A stretch of DNA of 64,000 bases, from positions 13,026,797-13,090,796 of the forward strand of contig NC_033622.1 of NCBI RefSeq assembly GCF_001540865.1, given 5' to 3'. The stretch is from Ananas comosus. Its lineage: Eukaryota; Streptophyta; Magnoliopsida; Poales; Bromeliaceae. The position numbers and the translations under genes were made by a program. A model generated the notes under the pieces. The model was not told the origin of the DNA and did not search any database. It was given only the letters and a program-made list of their open reading frames with translations. Shown piece by piece: positions 1 to 10,388 of the stretch (the first letter of the stretch is position 1; the number at the start of each line of letters is the position of its first letter).

Positions 1-84
1 GTGAAAAAAAAAAAGAATGCACTAAAAATAAAAATAATAATAATAATAATATTACAATGAACACAGAAGCACCACCACTCAGAG

Positions 85-88
85 CGCG

Positions 89-119
<31 letters not shown>
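85..119. repeat. GC/CT dinucleotide microsatellite
   Basis: A short GC alternation runs straight into about 14 CT dinucleotides. It lies downstream of the minus-strand AGP-like gene. No coding potential is seen. Confidence 0.9.
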
Positions 120-369
120 AAACATGTCTAAACAAGTAACGAAGCCAAAGCAAAGATCAAACAACGAGGTGAAAAAACAATACAAAAAAATGAACAAAAA
201 AAAAAGGAAGAAGAAGATGAAGGGAAATAAGGAATCCGATCTGAATGATAATAATCACATAATAATGAGGGAACAAAGAAGCAAGCGACCGATCAATCAC
301 TATCAGATCCTCGGTGGGGGTCAGGAGCTAAGAAGGAGAGTGGCCGTACGATCGAGATCCGACGGCGAT

Positions 370-806
370 CTAGAAGGCGGCGACGGCGACGGCGGCGGCG
401 GCGGCGGCGGCGAAGAGCAGGGCGGCGGGGCGGATGGCGGAGGCGGCGGAGGTGGGGGGTCCCGGCGAGGAGGGGGGCTCGGAGGAGGGGGCCGGGGAGT
501 TGGGAGGGGGCGCCGGGGGAAGGCTCGGGGTGGAGGGGACGGGGTGGGGCTTGGATTTGGGGGCGGGCCGGGGCCTTGGGTGCGGAGCGGGGGCCACGGG
601 GCCGGCGGGGCGCCTGGGGTCGGCGCCGGAGCCGCGGGCGGGGGCGGGGGCACCGTGGAGGCGCCGTCGGCCACGGGCGCCGGTTGGGCGGCGGCGGCGG
701 CGGCAAGGTCGGGGCGGCGGGCGGGCGCCGCCCGGGGCCTGAGCGGAGGCGGCGACCGCGAGCATGGCGAGCGCGCGGCGAGGAGCTGGATGCGTGAGAT
801 CCCCAT
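370..806 (-). CDS. Putative GPI-anchored arabinogalactan-type protein, frame interrupted
   Basis: The ATG at 806 begins a peptide, MGISRIQLLAA, that continues after a shift of frame as LAMLAVAASAQAPGG: together a convincing signal peptide with the QAP start typical of mature classical AGPs. The body is rich in Pro, Ala, Ser and Thr (for example QPAPVADGAST) with a short basic KSKPH patch. The stop at 370-372 follows a hydrophobic Ala-rich tail preceded by small residues (SAASA), as in GPI-anchor signals. AGPs are secreted, O-glycosylated wall and plasma-membrane proteins. No single frame holds signal, body and tail: at least three or four frame changes are needed in 430 bases. This is either a decayed gene or indel errors in a run of very high GC. 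Proline-rich frames arise easily by chance in GC-rich DNA, so the call rests on the coherent two ends and on the leader upstream. Confidence 0.42.
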
Positions 807-918
807 TGTCGAACCCTAGAGAGAGAGAAAAAAAAAAGGAAGAGAGGGAAGAGAAAGGACGGTTCTAAGGGTTTGGGTTTAGTAGTGGGAGGAGACGGGG
901 AGTGAGGGATGGGACGGG

Positions 919-926
919 TATATAAA
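919..926 (-). promoter_or_regulatory. TATA-like box of the AGP-like gene
   Basis: On the minus strand this reads TTTATATA, about 115 bases before the ATG at 806. The stretch between (830-900) is pyrimidine-rich on the minus strand, as plant leaders often are. The plus strand reads TATATAAA, so the box could also serve a plus-strand transcript, but no gene is seen there. Confidence 0.35.
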
Positions 927-964
927 GAGGGCGTGATGGGGAAAAAAGAGTTATTACAGTGCAC

Positions 965-1685
965 ATTATAAAACTACGTAGTTATTCTCCAAAAAAAATT
1001 TTAAAAAAATTTATGCAAAAACAAAATAAGATAACAAAAAGGGGGAAAAAAAAAAAGCCAACTAAGAAGGAGAGGTGACAGCCGTAGGATGTGTTTTTCG
1101 CGGTTGGAAATGGGTCCACAGGTCTCACCCAACTGTACCTTTTTAATCATTAGACAAAAATTAGATAATAACAAATACTTATATATTTCTTTTTAAAATA
1201 TATAATATTAATTTTTTATATTTTTGTTTAAATTTAAATTTTAAATTAATAATATTATGACAAATGGAGGTTGGATCGCACCGAACGCAAATTTTCAAAA
1301 ACCTTATCTCCAAATCGCGTGTAATGTGGATAAATAGTTTTGGAAGTTTTTTTTTTTTTTGAATTGACTAATTAAGGGCCTCCGCGTGCGAACGAACGGT
1401 GATAAACAAGGTGGCGCGCTCCGTGTATAGTTTGAACGCTCCTGTTCGCGTCTCCGCGTTTGGATCTCGCCTTTCCTTTCAATCCAACGGTCGCTTTCGC
1501 ACTCACGATCAGCGCCCATTTGGAACTCCACCAATTGTTGTAATTTTAGCTGTAAATTACAACTTAGCCATCGACTCGAACTTCTATCAATCAACCATTA
1601 AATTTTCACCACTTATTTTTTAAAAAAATTATTAAAAAAAATTATTATTCTCTTTATATAATATATATATATACTTATATATAAC

Positions 1686-1725
<40 letters not shown>

Positions 1726-2572
1726 TGGAGAAAATTTTAATATTTTGATATTAAGTATTCAAAATTTAATGAAATATACGCACCCTTCTCCACTGTAGTC
1801 CCAGCTCCAAGAAGCTTCTACAAAATTTGTTCAAATTAGTGACCGTTAAGGGATCATTACTACTAACCCAGAGAGAATAAATTAATTAATTAAAGTGGGA
1901 AAAATGGGGGATATTTTATGAGGAATAAACCGAGTGACAGGTGGAGAACAGCTTTATATTGTTTTTTTAAGAAAAAAATTAGATATATTTCGAGAAATCA
2001 TTGGTTAGGTGCGTCCAATCAGGGAGCAATTGGCCACGTGGAGCTACCATATTCCATTTATTTTAATCCCCCATCATTTTTAATCTTAATATATTATTAT
2101 AAGAATTTTTTAAAAAAAAAATAAAATAAATTTGGTGTAGTAGAGCCTGGAGCCATGGAGAGAGCACATGGAGAAGCTAATAATAATATTCGTGGTTTGA
2201 TTAGTATGAATTATCACGGAATGAGGAGTTAGTTGTTGCTGGGTGTTTATTAAGCACCAATTATCCTGTAAATTTGGTCTAATTAAATGTGTATTTGGGG
2301 CACTAATCAACCTATGTTTTTTTTTTATCAAATAAAAATCAATTTGAATTTGAATTCAACAAGACAAGCAATTGAGATGTGCTTCAACAAGCAATGCTCC
2401 TTAATTTCCTTTCTCTTTCTAATAAGGAAGCTCCCGAGAACATACAAGCAATTGCTCAAGCATGAAAAGTAGACATTTGCGTTAATTTTTCGACAAAATC
2501 AAATCGAAATCATTCTCTATTTCTCTCCTAATCCGCCAACTTAAAAATGGAGTTCTTTTAGTTCTAGTTAGG
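965..2572. other. AT-rich intergenic stretch, no gene seen
   Basis: Long A and T runs, a TA microsatellite at 1655-1721 and scattered short ORFs without family features. A CACGTG core lies near 2034-2039. Nothing else is supportable. Confidence 0.7.
1655..1721. repeat. TA-rich microsatellite
   Basis: Imperfect then perfect TA dinucleotides across about 65 bases in an AT-rich intergenic stretch. Confidence 0.9.
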
Positions 2573-2580
2573 TTGGTTAG

Positions 2581-3190
2581 TAGGGATGCAAACGGATCCG
2601 GGTTGGTGGAGCTCCCGCCCCGATCTGCCCCTACTGGGACAGTAATGAAAGAAAATAAACGGATTCAGAACAGAAAACATGATAAATTTTACGATTCGAG
2701 ACGGATTTGGGACAGGAAACGGAAAAAATTTTGACCTATCCCGAATCCGTTGGCCCGCCGTAATCCGCATTAAAAAATCATTTATATTTTTAAAAAATAT
2801 TACTAAAAAATAATATATTTACAAAAAAGGTCAAAATATAAATAAGTTAGCACTCTTATTTCTAATGCATTTGAAACTTTTGAATTTTGTTTTGAATTGT
2901 TATTGATATTTTTAATTTTTATAATTAATATTATTAAATTATATATATAATATTATTAAAAATTATTAATTTATATTTTTATAAAATATTAATAATATTA
3001 TAATTTTATAAAAAATATTAGTGGGCGGGACGGATTCGGGGCGTCGGCAGGTTACGAGGCAGAACGAATTGTGAGATATATTTTTTAACCCGTTACGGAT
3101 TCGAGACGGAAGGCAGGGTGAGATTTTACTTATCGGGGTGGGAGGCGGGGCGAGACTCCCGCTTCCATATCCGCCCGGTTTGCATTCCTA
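2581..3190. mobile_element. Non-autonomous hAT-type transposon (MITE)
   Basis: The left end begins TAGGGATGCAAACGG and the right end closes with CCGGTTTGCATTCCTA, which are inverted copies of each other. Directly outside are 8-bp near-identical direct repeats, TTGGTTAG (2573-2580) and TTGTTTAG (3191-3198), 7 of 8 matching. A TAGGG-type terminus with an 8-bp target duplication is the signature of hAT elements. The element is 610 bp, has GC-rich subterminal blocks and an AT-rich core, and has no transposase ORF, so it must have been moved by an enzyme made elsewhere. Confidence 0.75.
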
Positions 3191-3198
3191 TTGTTTAG

Positions 3199-4658
3199 TC
3201 AAACTTTTTGCACATTTCCTTTTCGTTGTTCGAAAGAATAAGGGGTTGGGGGGTTTTTTTAATAAAAAAAAATATATAGTGGAAGGTTTACTTGCGACTT
3301 GCGAGTAAAGAAGAATTTGAGAAGAAAGCTTCAAAGAAATTGGTTGGAGCAAAATATTTGGCAGCTGTATGCTTGCATCTTAAGAAGTTGTTTTACAGAA
3401 AAAGAAAAACCACATCAAGGCCGTAACTTGCAACCTAATTGACTGCGTCACATGTGGACTAAATTAGGTAACGAATTGTTAAAAACGCGTGGAACACCAA
3501 CAGAATAAGTAAAGCAAAAATTCGTAGCATACGAAAATTGAATCATGTTCTCTATCAGATCATTGGTGCTAAGTATTAATTCCAAAAATTCAAACTGTTT
3601 AAAATATACAAACTAATTTATTTAAATAGTACAAGCATAGTATTCACAGGTCTCGATTATGACTCGGCACAATCAAGCTCGTGTCATTTCGAACATAATT
3701 TGGTCCAACGCGACTTTTTGCTATTTCGAACATGTCTCCTGCACAGAATAGAATGCCGAGCCTTTTAAGTTAACACATAGAAGTTGGCATTTGCCTCATC
3801 CAAGTCTCATGTCCAGTGCATTCAAAAAGAGTGCAAAGTTTGATAATTATGGCGACTGACGAGGAGTGGTATATTCCTGAGCAGCGAAGTGTTTAACTTA
3901 AACACAGGAATCTTCAGCAACCACATTCCCTCGGGGTTTTCTCATTTATTGCTCTGTTTGTGTTTTGTTTTTGTTCCAAACAATTCCTTCGCCTGTCAAT
4001 TTAAGCGGGTCCCAATCACGCAATATTACAAGTTTTGGCTATAACAAATAATAATATAAAATTTTGTTATAATAAGAAAGCAAAATAAAATTTTTTGAGC
4101 TTTTTTTTCCATAAAAAAAAAAAGGACCTATTAAATATATTTTAATATGATGGTTGTTCTAATGATATGGCTGAAATAATACTTCATTAAGTAGCTCTCA
4201 CCATACAAATAGAAATCCTGGTGGCTTGAGTCGTGTGATTTGAGTTATTCAAAGTTGTAAAGCATTCTTGTTGTCTTATCAAATAATAATATATATATAA
4301 TAATTGAAAACTTGGCTTAGAAGTTTCCTTCTTTTTTTTTTTTTCCTTACGGGCATTTAGTTTGGCGTAAAACAAATCAAAAAATTATTTTTAGTATAAA
4401 AAATACTTTTTTATTTGTTTAGTTCGACTTTATGGATTTGAAAAAAAAAAAAATAAAGTTTTCGTCTTCTGCTGAAAATTAAGCTAGGTAAAAAATTTTT
4501 TGTTCATTTTTTCTCTGAAATTAAATAAATGTGATTTTTTTTTTTGGACTAAACAAATGTCTTGAAAAACTTTTTTTTTTTCCACTACAATTCAAAGACT
4601 ACAAAAAGTAATTTTTTTCCACTGAAAATTATTTTTTACGAAAAATTATTTTTCACAA
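3199..4658. other. Intergenic stretch, no gene seen
   Basis: AT-rich with repeated A and T runs; short ORFs only. The part from about 4350 has blocks such as AAAATTATTTTT that also occur near 63.9 kb, which suggests decayed repeat sequence, but I cannot define ends. Confidence 0.6.
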
Positions 4659-4780
4659 TCTATCTATACACATACATTATTTCTCATAAATTTTGCCACG
4701 TGGCAACACCATAGTCTCTCCTTCTCAAAATTTTTACTCTCCGGTTATTGTGACCGCTCGTCTTCCTCGTAATGTCTGCC

Positions 4781-5100
4781 TCTTTGGCTTTCCGTTTTAT
4801 TAATTTCTTACCTTAACGTCTGCCTCTTCGGCTTTCCGTCTCATTACTTTCTTTCCCGTAATGTATGTCTCTTCGGCTTCCCGTCTCATTAATTCCTTTT
4901 CTGTAACATCGTTGGTTCGACTTCCCGTCTCATTAATTCCTCTTTGGCTTTCCGTTTTATTAATTTTTTACCTTAACGTCTGCCTCTTCGGCTTTCCGTC
5001 TCATTACTTTCTTTTCCGTAACGTATGTCTCTTCGGCTTCCCGTCTTATTAATTCCTTCTCTGTAACATCGTTGGTTCGACTTCCCGCCTCATTAGTTTC
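4781..5100 (+). repeat. 160-bp tandem repeat built of about 45-bp subunits
   Basis: Two nearly identical 160-bp units start at 4781 and 4941, each with TCTTTGGCTTTCCG. Within each unit a motif of about 45 bases recurs, with the shared core TCTTCGGCTT(T/C)CCGTCTCATTA. It lies just before the captured protease exon, inside the Helitron-like element. Confidence 0.85.
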
Positions 5101-5110
5101 TATTTTCTGA

Positions 5111-5235
5111 AAGGCGTTGCCTGAGGAGCCCGTGGGCACGACATACGGCGTCCTCGACAACGACCTCGCCTACTACGTCCGCTCCAACCTCAAGCCCCGC
5201 AGGCGCGCCGCCCTCACCCTCGCCGTCAACGTCGG
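5111..5235 (+). pseudogene. Captured exon fragment of a PQQL-like M16 zinc protease
   Basis: Translation gives about 41 residues including GTTYGVLDNDLAYYVRSN and LKPRRRAALTLAVNVG. This resembles the N-terminal part of plant zinc protease PQQL-like (insulinase family, peptidase M16) just before the region leading to the HxxEH metal site. A TGA stop stands immediately upstream in frame (5108-5110), and the fragment ends at GG|GTGAG, a good exon end and intron donor. The expected continuation to the catalytic motif is absent. Its place inside the Helitron-like element suggests transposon capture. It cannot make an enzyme. Confidence 0.65.
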
Positions 5236-5633
5236 GTGAGTCGAACTCTAACCCTAGCCCCCAACCTTCCTCCGTCGATCTCGACCACTTAAATTTGTAA
5301 TGTATAGTTATACAAAGGGTATGTATCCCTCCCCTCTAATGGCCTTGAAGGACAAGAAATATTGGTTAAGATATATATGGACTTGCCGAAAAGGGATTGA
5401 AGGCACTGTGGTACTTCACGAAATCGTCGGTGTTAGTAGAGAATACCCTAAATGAGGGTACAAAGGGATCCGATTTCTATGGAACAAATTTTTTTCTTTT
5501 ATAGTTTTTTTTTATCTTTTGTTGTTTTTCATTGAATTATAATTCTATTCTAAAAATTTTAAAGTATTTTTTATATTATTAAATTTAATTAAATATAATT
5601 ATATCCGCCGCGTCGCGCGGGTTCCTACCCTAA

Positions 5634-7306
5634 TTTTACATTAAATCAAACGGAGTTTGCATATAAATCCCTACCACGAATCCCCCGTGCCCAAGTGAAT
5701 TTACAAGCGGGAAATGATCCTGCGACATCAAGAACAGTAATCCAAATGACAAGCACTCGTCTAGACAGGGCCTGTTAGTTTAAAACAAATCTTTAATTGA
5801 AGAACAAAACCAAATGTAAAAATGGCCCGCGATGAGAGATATCAGTTTCTGAGGAGTACAATTGAGCTTTCGAAGACATTAGTTTCGTTCAAGATTTAAG
5901 CGTTCATTGGTATGAGCCGTGTCCATTGTATCATATCGTGTCAGTAAGATATCGGTATAATACAATTTCCATACCGCTGGTATAATTCAAAATCTTCTAT
6001 TCTTTAAATTAGTAAATAATTTTCTCAAAAAAATTTAAAAAATTGGATAAAATACATAATAAATAACTGATATATTTTGTTGCTTAAAAAAATAAATATT
6101 TTATATCATTATGTGTCGACACACATATTTTTTTATGACCGACATACTTCGGCATATTTCGACACATACTGTGCCGTATCATATCAATAAATTTCGACAT
6201 GACTCTGTACCATGACTCTTAAATCCCTGATTTTGATGTATTACACAGTAACAACCCATTTGGGACAAACAAAATGGTTTCACTCCTCTTAGGAGTCTCA
6301 CAAAGTAACCAAAGCAAAAACAAGAGTGTTCTGTAAGCATGCGAGGGTTAACTATGGCTTGTACTAAAATGCAACACATAATTTTCCCTTCTTCCTTTGA
6401 CCCTTGCTTGTCCCTTCTTTCATGCTCGGTCTCCACTTCTTTCTTTTTGTTATCCACCCCGTTTTTCTTATTTACTTTGTCTAATCGGTAGGTGTAGAGT
6501 TCTTTATTTTGGGTTTTCTTTTTTATATTTTTTCGGCTCTTTCAGGAGGTCCTAGCTGTCTCCATCGTGTACGTTTAGTTCATTTCACTTAATGAATGAA
6601 GCAGGTAGCTTGCTACCTATTTCTCAAAATAAAAAAAAAAAATTTCTGTAAAAAAAATACAAAGCAACACAAAGTCCGAAAAAAGAAATCTCTTGTTCTA
6701 GTATATTCTTTTTTGGTAAGAATTATTCTACTCTTTTCTAACTATGACACACATTTTTTGTATTCTTTCTTAGCCATCGAACTTTCTCCCAAGTAAACGA
6801 CGCTTAATTTTTTCTTCCTCAAAAGAAAATAATAAAAAGAACCATTTGTGAGGCACGGTTCAACATCTTATTTTGTATATTCTTTCAATTACTCGAGAAG
6901 CATATGGTTTTTGATACCATATTGGATCTTCAAATTTCTTTTTCAAAATAATAGGACCTTTTAGTGACCGAAAATCTAATTCATGACTTCCAACCACATT
7001 AGAAAATCCTTCCAAGAATAACTTATTCTAAAATTCAAACAAGACAATCTAAGTCATATATTTTCAAATAAAATATATTATTTAGTAGTGAAATATATTA
7101 TCCTGTCAAATAATGAATATCATGCCCTTCAAAAAGCAAAATTCAACCTCCCACATTTTAATTATATATAAGAAAATATTTAGTGTATAAATTATCATTA
7201 AATAACTTATTCCAACATTAACAATATGGATGCAGATTATTATTTGAATTAATCCCATGCGTATGGATTCCTCCACACCGGATTGTAGCGAATGCATTCC
7301 CCACTA
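5634..7306. other. Intergenic stretch, no gene seen
   Basis: AT-rich with short ORFs lacking family features. It contains a SINE tail fragment near 6.6 kb. The stretch 6100-6190 has several TCGACA/TTCGACA words suggestive of old repeats, but no ends could be placed. Confidence 0.6.
6586..6641 (+). mobile_element. SINE 3'-tail fragment
   Basis: The sequence around GCAGGTAGCTTGCTACCTATTTCTC followed by an A-rich tract matches the 3' end of the window's tRNA-derived SINE family (GGGTAGCATGCTACCTATCTCTC then poly-A). The 5' tRNA-like part is missing. Confidence 0.6.
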
Positions 7307-8163
7307 GGGGCATGTTTGTTTCAACGTAAGTAGATTTGGGGTGGAAGTAGAATTTCGGTTGAAGTAGAGTTGGGGTGAAAATTAATTCACTTCCGCTGTT
7401 TGTTTCTAGCTGTAACCAGTTTTGCGAATTCTGTTGTTTGTTTGGTAGGAAATAGATAACGTTAAAGTGTAACTCTTCATCCCCGGTATACTTATCTCCG
7501 AAATGATATCATTTGTCTATTTTGTAACTTAGTGAATAATAAATAAAAATTAATATAATTATATATGTATATAATTATATATATGTATAATTATAAAATA
7601 AAATTTTAAAAAATTTGATTATTTGTTTGCATATAAATTATAATAATACAACAAATAAAATTCTAAAGTTAAAAAATTATTAACATTTAACAAATTCATT
7701 TTTCATCATTTTCTAAATATACAAATTAAACAAAAAATATATTAAAACTTACCTAATCAAATTTGATCATATTTTAGACATACAATCAAAATAAAAAAAT
7801 TTAATTACTTCCACAATTAAATATATTTGGATGAAATAAAACTAGCATTGCTTTGGCGGTGAAAGAAAAATGAGGAGTTTTTTTTTTTTTCGTAGTGTCT
7901 GCTGAGAAAAATAAAAAAATGGCGATGTGGAGTTGGGCCTGGACGTCGCCCCAACACATTAATTTCCACTCTTGCTTCTTTTCACCTCACCGAAATTGAC
8001 TTCGCCCCATGGGAGGAGAAAGTCAATTTCATTATTTTTGGATGAACTAGACTTTCGGGTGTAATAAAATTACGGTAAACCAAACAACGAAAGTGGTCAG
8101 TTTTTACCGAAAATTACTTTCCTCTTCCAACTTCCACCCTATTTCCGTGCAAACAAACAGGCG
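7307..8163. mobile_element. Tourist-like (PIF/Harbinger-type) non-autonomous element
   Basis: The left end GGGGCATGTTTGTTT and the right end AAACAAACAGGCG are inverted relatives. CTA stands on both sides (7304-7306 and 8164-8166), a variant of the TWA target duplication of PIF/Harbinger elements. At 857 bp it is long for a MITE. Subterminal GGGGTGGAAGTAGA is matched in inverse by TCTTCCAACTTCCACCC near the right end. It encodes nothing recognisable. Confidence 0.5.
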
Positions 8164-8368
8164 CTAGGAGGGGATACCAGAATGGAAGATTCCGCCACCT
8201 CTACCACAGAGTACTCCTTTTGCTGAAACTGCCATTACCAGGCAACGCTATAATACCTGCTGTTAGCCACCTTCCAAGTGGATCCCCAGCGAAGGCCAAT
8301 ACATATCATCAATACATATCATCTGCACCCCGTGCATTCGTACAATCCGTGCACCGCACCGCACCCTC

Positions 8369-8650
8369 CTATGTATTCATTTCCGATCAGACTCTGAATC
8401 TCCCCAGTCGACTTAGTAACGACTTCTCATCTTTACACTCCTATGTATTCATTTCCGATCAGACTCTGAATCTCCCCAGTCGACTTAGTAACGACTTCTC
8501 ATCTTTACACTCCTATGTATTCATTTCCGATCAGACTCTGAATCTCCCCAGTCGACTTAGTAACGACTTCTCATCTTTACACTCCTATGTATTCATTTCC
8601 GATCAGACTCTGAATCTCCCCAGTCGACTTAGTAACGACTTCTCATCATG
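8369..8650 (+). repeat. 72-bp tandem repeat, four copies
   Basis: Units start at 8369, 8441, 8513 and 8585 and look identical to the base; the fourth is cut short. Since 72 is divisible by 3, an ORF of 152 codons (8220-8678) runs through with a repeated 24-residue unit including SYVFISDQTLNLPSRLSNDF. I see no homology, no splice context and no second sign of coding, so I treat it as non-coding satellite-like DNA. Confidence 0.9.
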
Positions 8651-10388
8651 TAAAGATGAAGTGAAGCAGGTTCAATAGGTACATGAACAGTGGAGAATAG
8701 ACTGATACGATGTGATGAATGATTGACAGGTTACGGTGCACAGATTGTGCGGAGCGCTGGCTGCTGACGACAATATTTTCTTGCACACAAATAGGCATCA
8801 AAGATATCCCACAAGCTGCACATGGATGAGACAGCTGGTGCGCTTAGGTTGGCAGCTTCAGATAATTTTGTCTAATTATACTTGAAGTACTCAACATAGA
8901 AGGGTGAAAGAATCAAGAGCAGAGGATTTGCATCGAAGTGCAGGCAGAGCTTTAGCTGGCTGCAACCTTTCTTTTTCTGCCTTGTCCTCTATATCCTTTT
9001 GGGTAAAATGTACAGATAAACCACGTACTATCCCACATTGTGACCTCACACTAAACACTTCAGTTCTTGATTAGAAATTGACTACAATGAAAAAAGTTTA
9101 AAATTTACCTTATAAGATAACTAGTTTATCATTTCCATAAGGTAACTTAATTTGTTTAATTTCAATACAAACAAAATTGAAAAGGTACCATTTTACAGCA
9201 AAGATCAAGACCTTTTTCAGTGGTTTGGTAATAGAGCACAGAATAGACAAAGTTGGAAAACTAAAGTATTCAAGCAAAAAAAAAAAAAAACATAGGTACA
9301 ATCCCAAGTTGCAATATCAGGATAGCACAAGGGCTTACCAGTCATTTTACCAATTCTGTTTTTTTTTTTCCCTTTTTTTTTTTCTTCTTTTTCCTTGCTT
9401 TACGAAATGGCAATAGAGGCCTTGTCCTCTATATTCTTTAACGTCAGCCTCTTCACTTCAAATAGAGGGCGACATTTTGGCACCTTTCAAATACTTTTAG
9501 CCTCAATAATTTGGCCCATAATTGAAATTGAACTTTAGTAATCCTTCACAACGGCTCGTACCACGATCATAATTTAATAGGCTGGTTGGGCAATTATTTG
9601 GCCAATTGTTTGTACCGTGAACTATCAAGAAAGAAAAATACGAACCACTGACTCTTACCTAAACAATAGGTAAGAAAATGCGAAGCAACAATGGTGAATT
9701 TTCCTTAAAACATGGACTCACGCAACATCCTTAACAAACCAGACAACAGCTTAACATCCCTTGCAGCTCCGCTATGTGATGCAACTCAAATCATAATCAT
9801 AATGCTCAGGATAATAACTGAAATCATGCTACAACAATTACAAGAAGCATGAAACTACAACATTATGCTAACACAGATTTAAGAAACATGAAACTAATAA
9901 TTAAGCCGTAACTACTCAAAGTTACCTTCTCATGTTTTCAGGCTCTCTATGGTTGCCGGGCTTTCGAGATTGAAACATAATTTACCTCCATTCTTTTTTT
10001 TTTTAGAGAGATAGGTAGCACGCTACCCGCTTCGTTTTGTTTTATTTTATTTAGAAATAAACTTATCTGGAAATGTGAATCAACTAAGATTCGAACTTAG
10101 GTCTCGGGTACCAATCACCAAGCCCTTTGCCACGTGCTCTAGGGACGGTCAGTAATTTACCTCCATTCTTGTTTTGTAAGTGAGAAATATCCTGTCTCTA
10201 TATGTAGCATTGTCTAAGAACGGATCTCCATTTCAGACTTTTCAGTTTTAGAATGGCAAAATTTTACTTCTCGTAAACATAAACCAAGTCCGAGATCACT
10301 TGATACTCTTACTATGATCTGATGTAACAACCAACCTTTCTAAAGCCATGTAAAATGCCAGCCATAAGCAGCAGTGAAATATGCGGTA
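8651..10388. other. Intergenic stretch downstream of ISA3
   Basis: Contains the 3' side of the ISA3 transcript near 10388 and a full SINE copy (9996-10152). A motif of transposon-like character near 9000-9120 could not be bounded. No gene is seen. Confidence 0.6.
9996..10152 (-). mobile_element. tRNA-derived SINE, full length, with 18-bp target duplication
   Basis: Minus orientation. The 18-bp TAATTTACCTCCATTCTT stands on both sides (9978-9995 and 10153-10170). Read on the minus strand, the body has a tRNA-like head with an A-box-like TAGAGCACGTGG and a B-box-like GTTCGAATCTTAG, a unique middle, GGGTAGCGTGCTACCTATCTC and a poly-A tail. The undamaged target duplication suggests fairly recent insertion. 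Confidence 0.9.

Larger units (their letters stand above)
4659..5633 (+). mobile_element. Helitron-like element carrying a gene fragment
   Basis: The right end has the layout of a Helitron 3' terminus: a short GC hairpin (CCGCG at 5608-5612, loop TCG, CGCGG at 5616-5620), a 9-base spacer and a final CTAA (5630-5633) followed by T. A plausible left end, TC preceded by A, lies at 4659, and a GCCACGTGGC palindrome follows at about 4696. Helitrons insert between A and T without target duplication, which fits. Inside are a minisatellite and a fragment of a protease exon; no Rep/helicase is present, so it is non-autonomous. The 3' end is better supported than the 5' end. Confidence 0.5.

Noticed and set aside
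124..819. 231-codon plus-strand ORF with Gly-rich C-terminal half
   Set aside because: The Gly/Arg-rich part is the mirror of the Pro/Ala-rich minus-strand gene in GC-rich DNA, and the Lys-rich start is in its presumed 3' UTR. No domain.
293..964. 223-codon minus-strand ORF over the AGP-like region
   Set aside because: Arg/Pro-rich text expected from GC composition; no signal peptide or tail in this frame, though a short part (APTLPPPPPP) may belong to the broken AGP frame.
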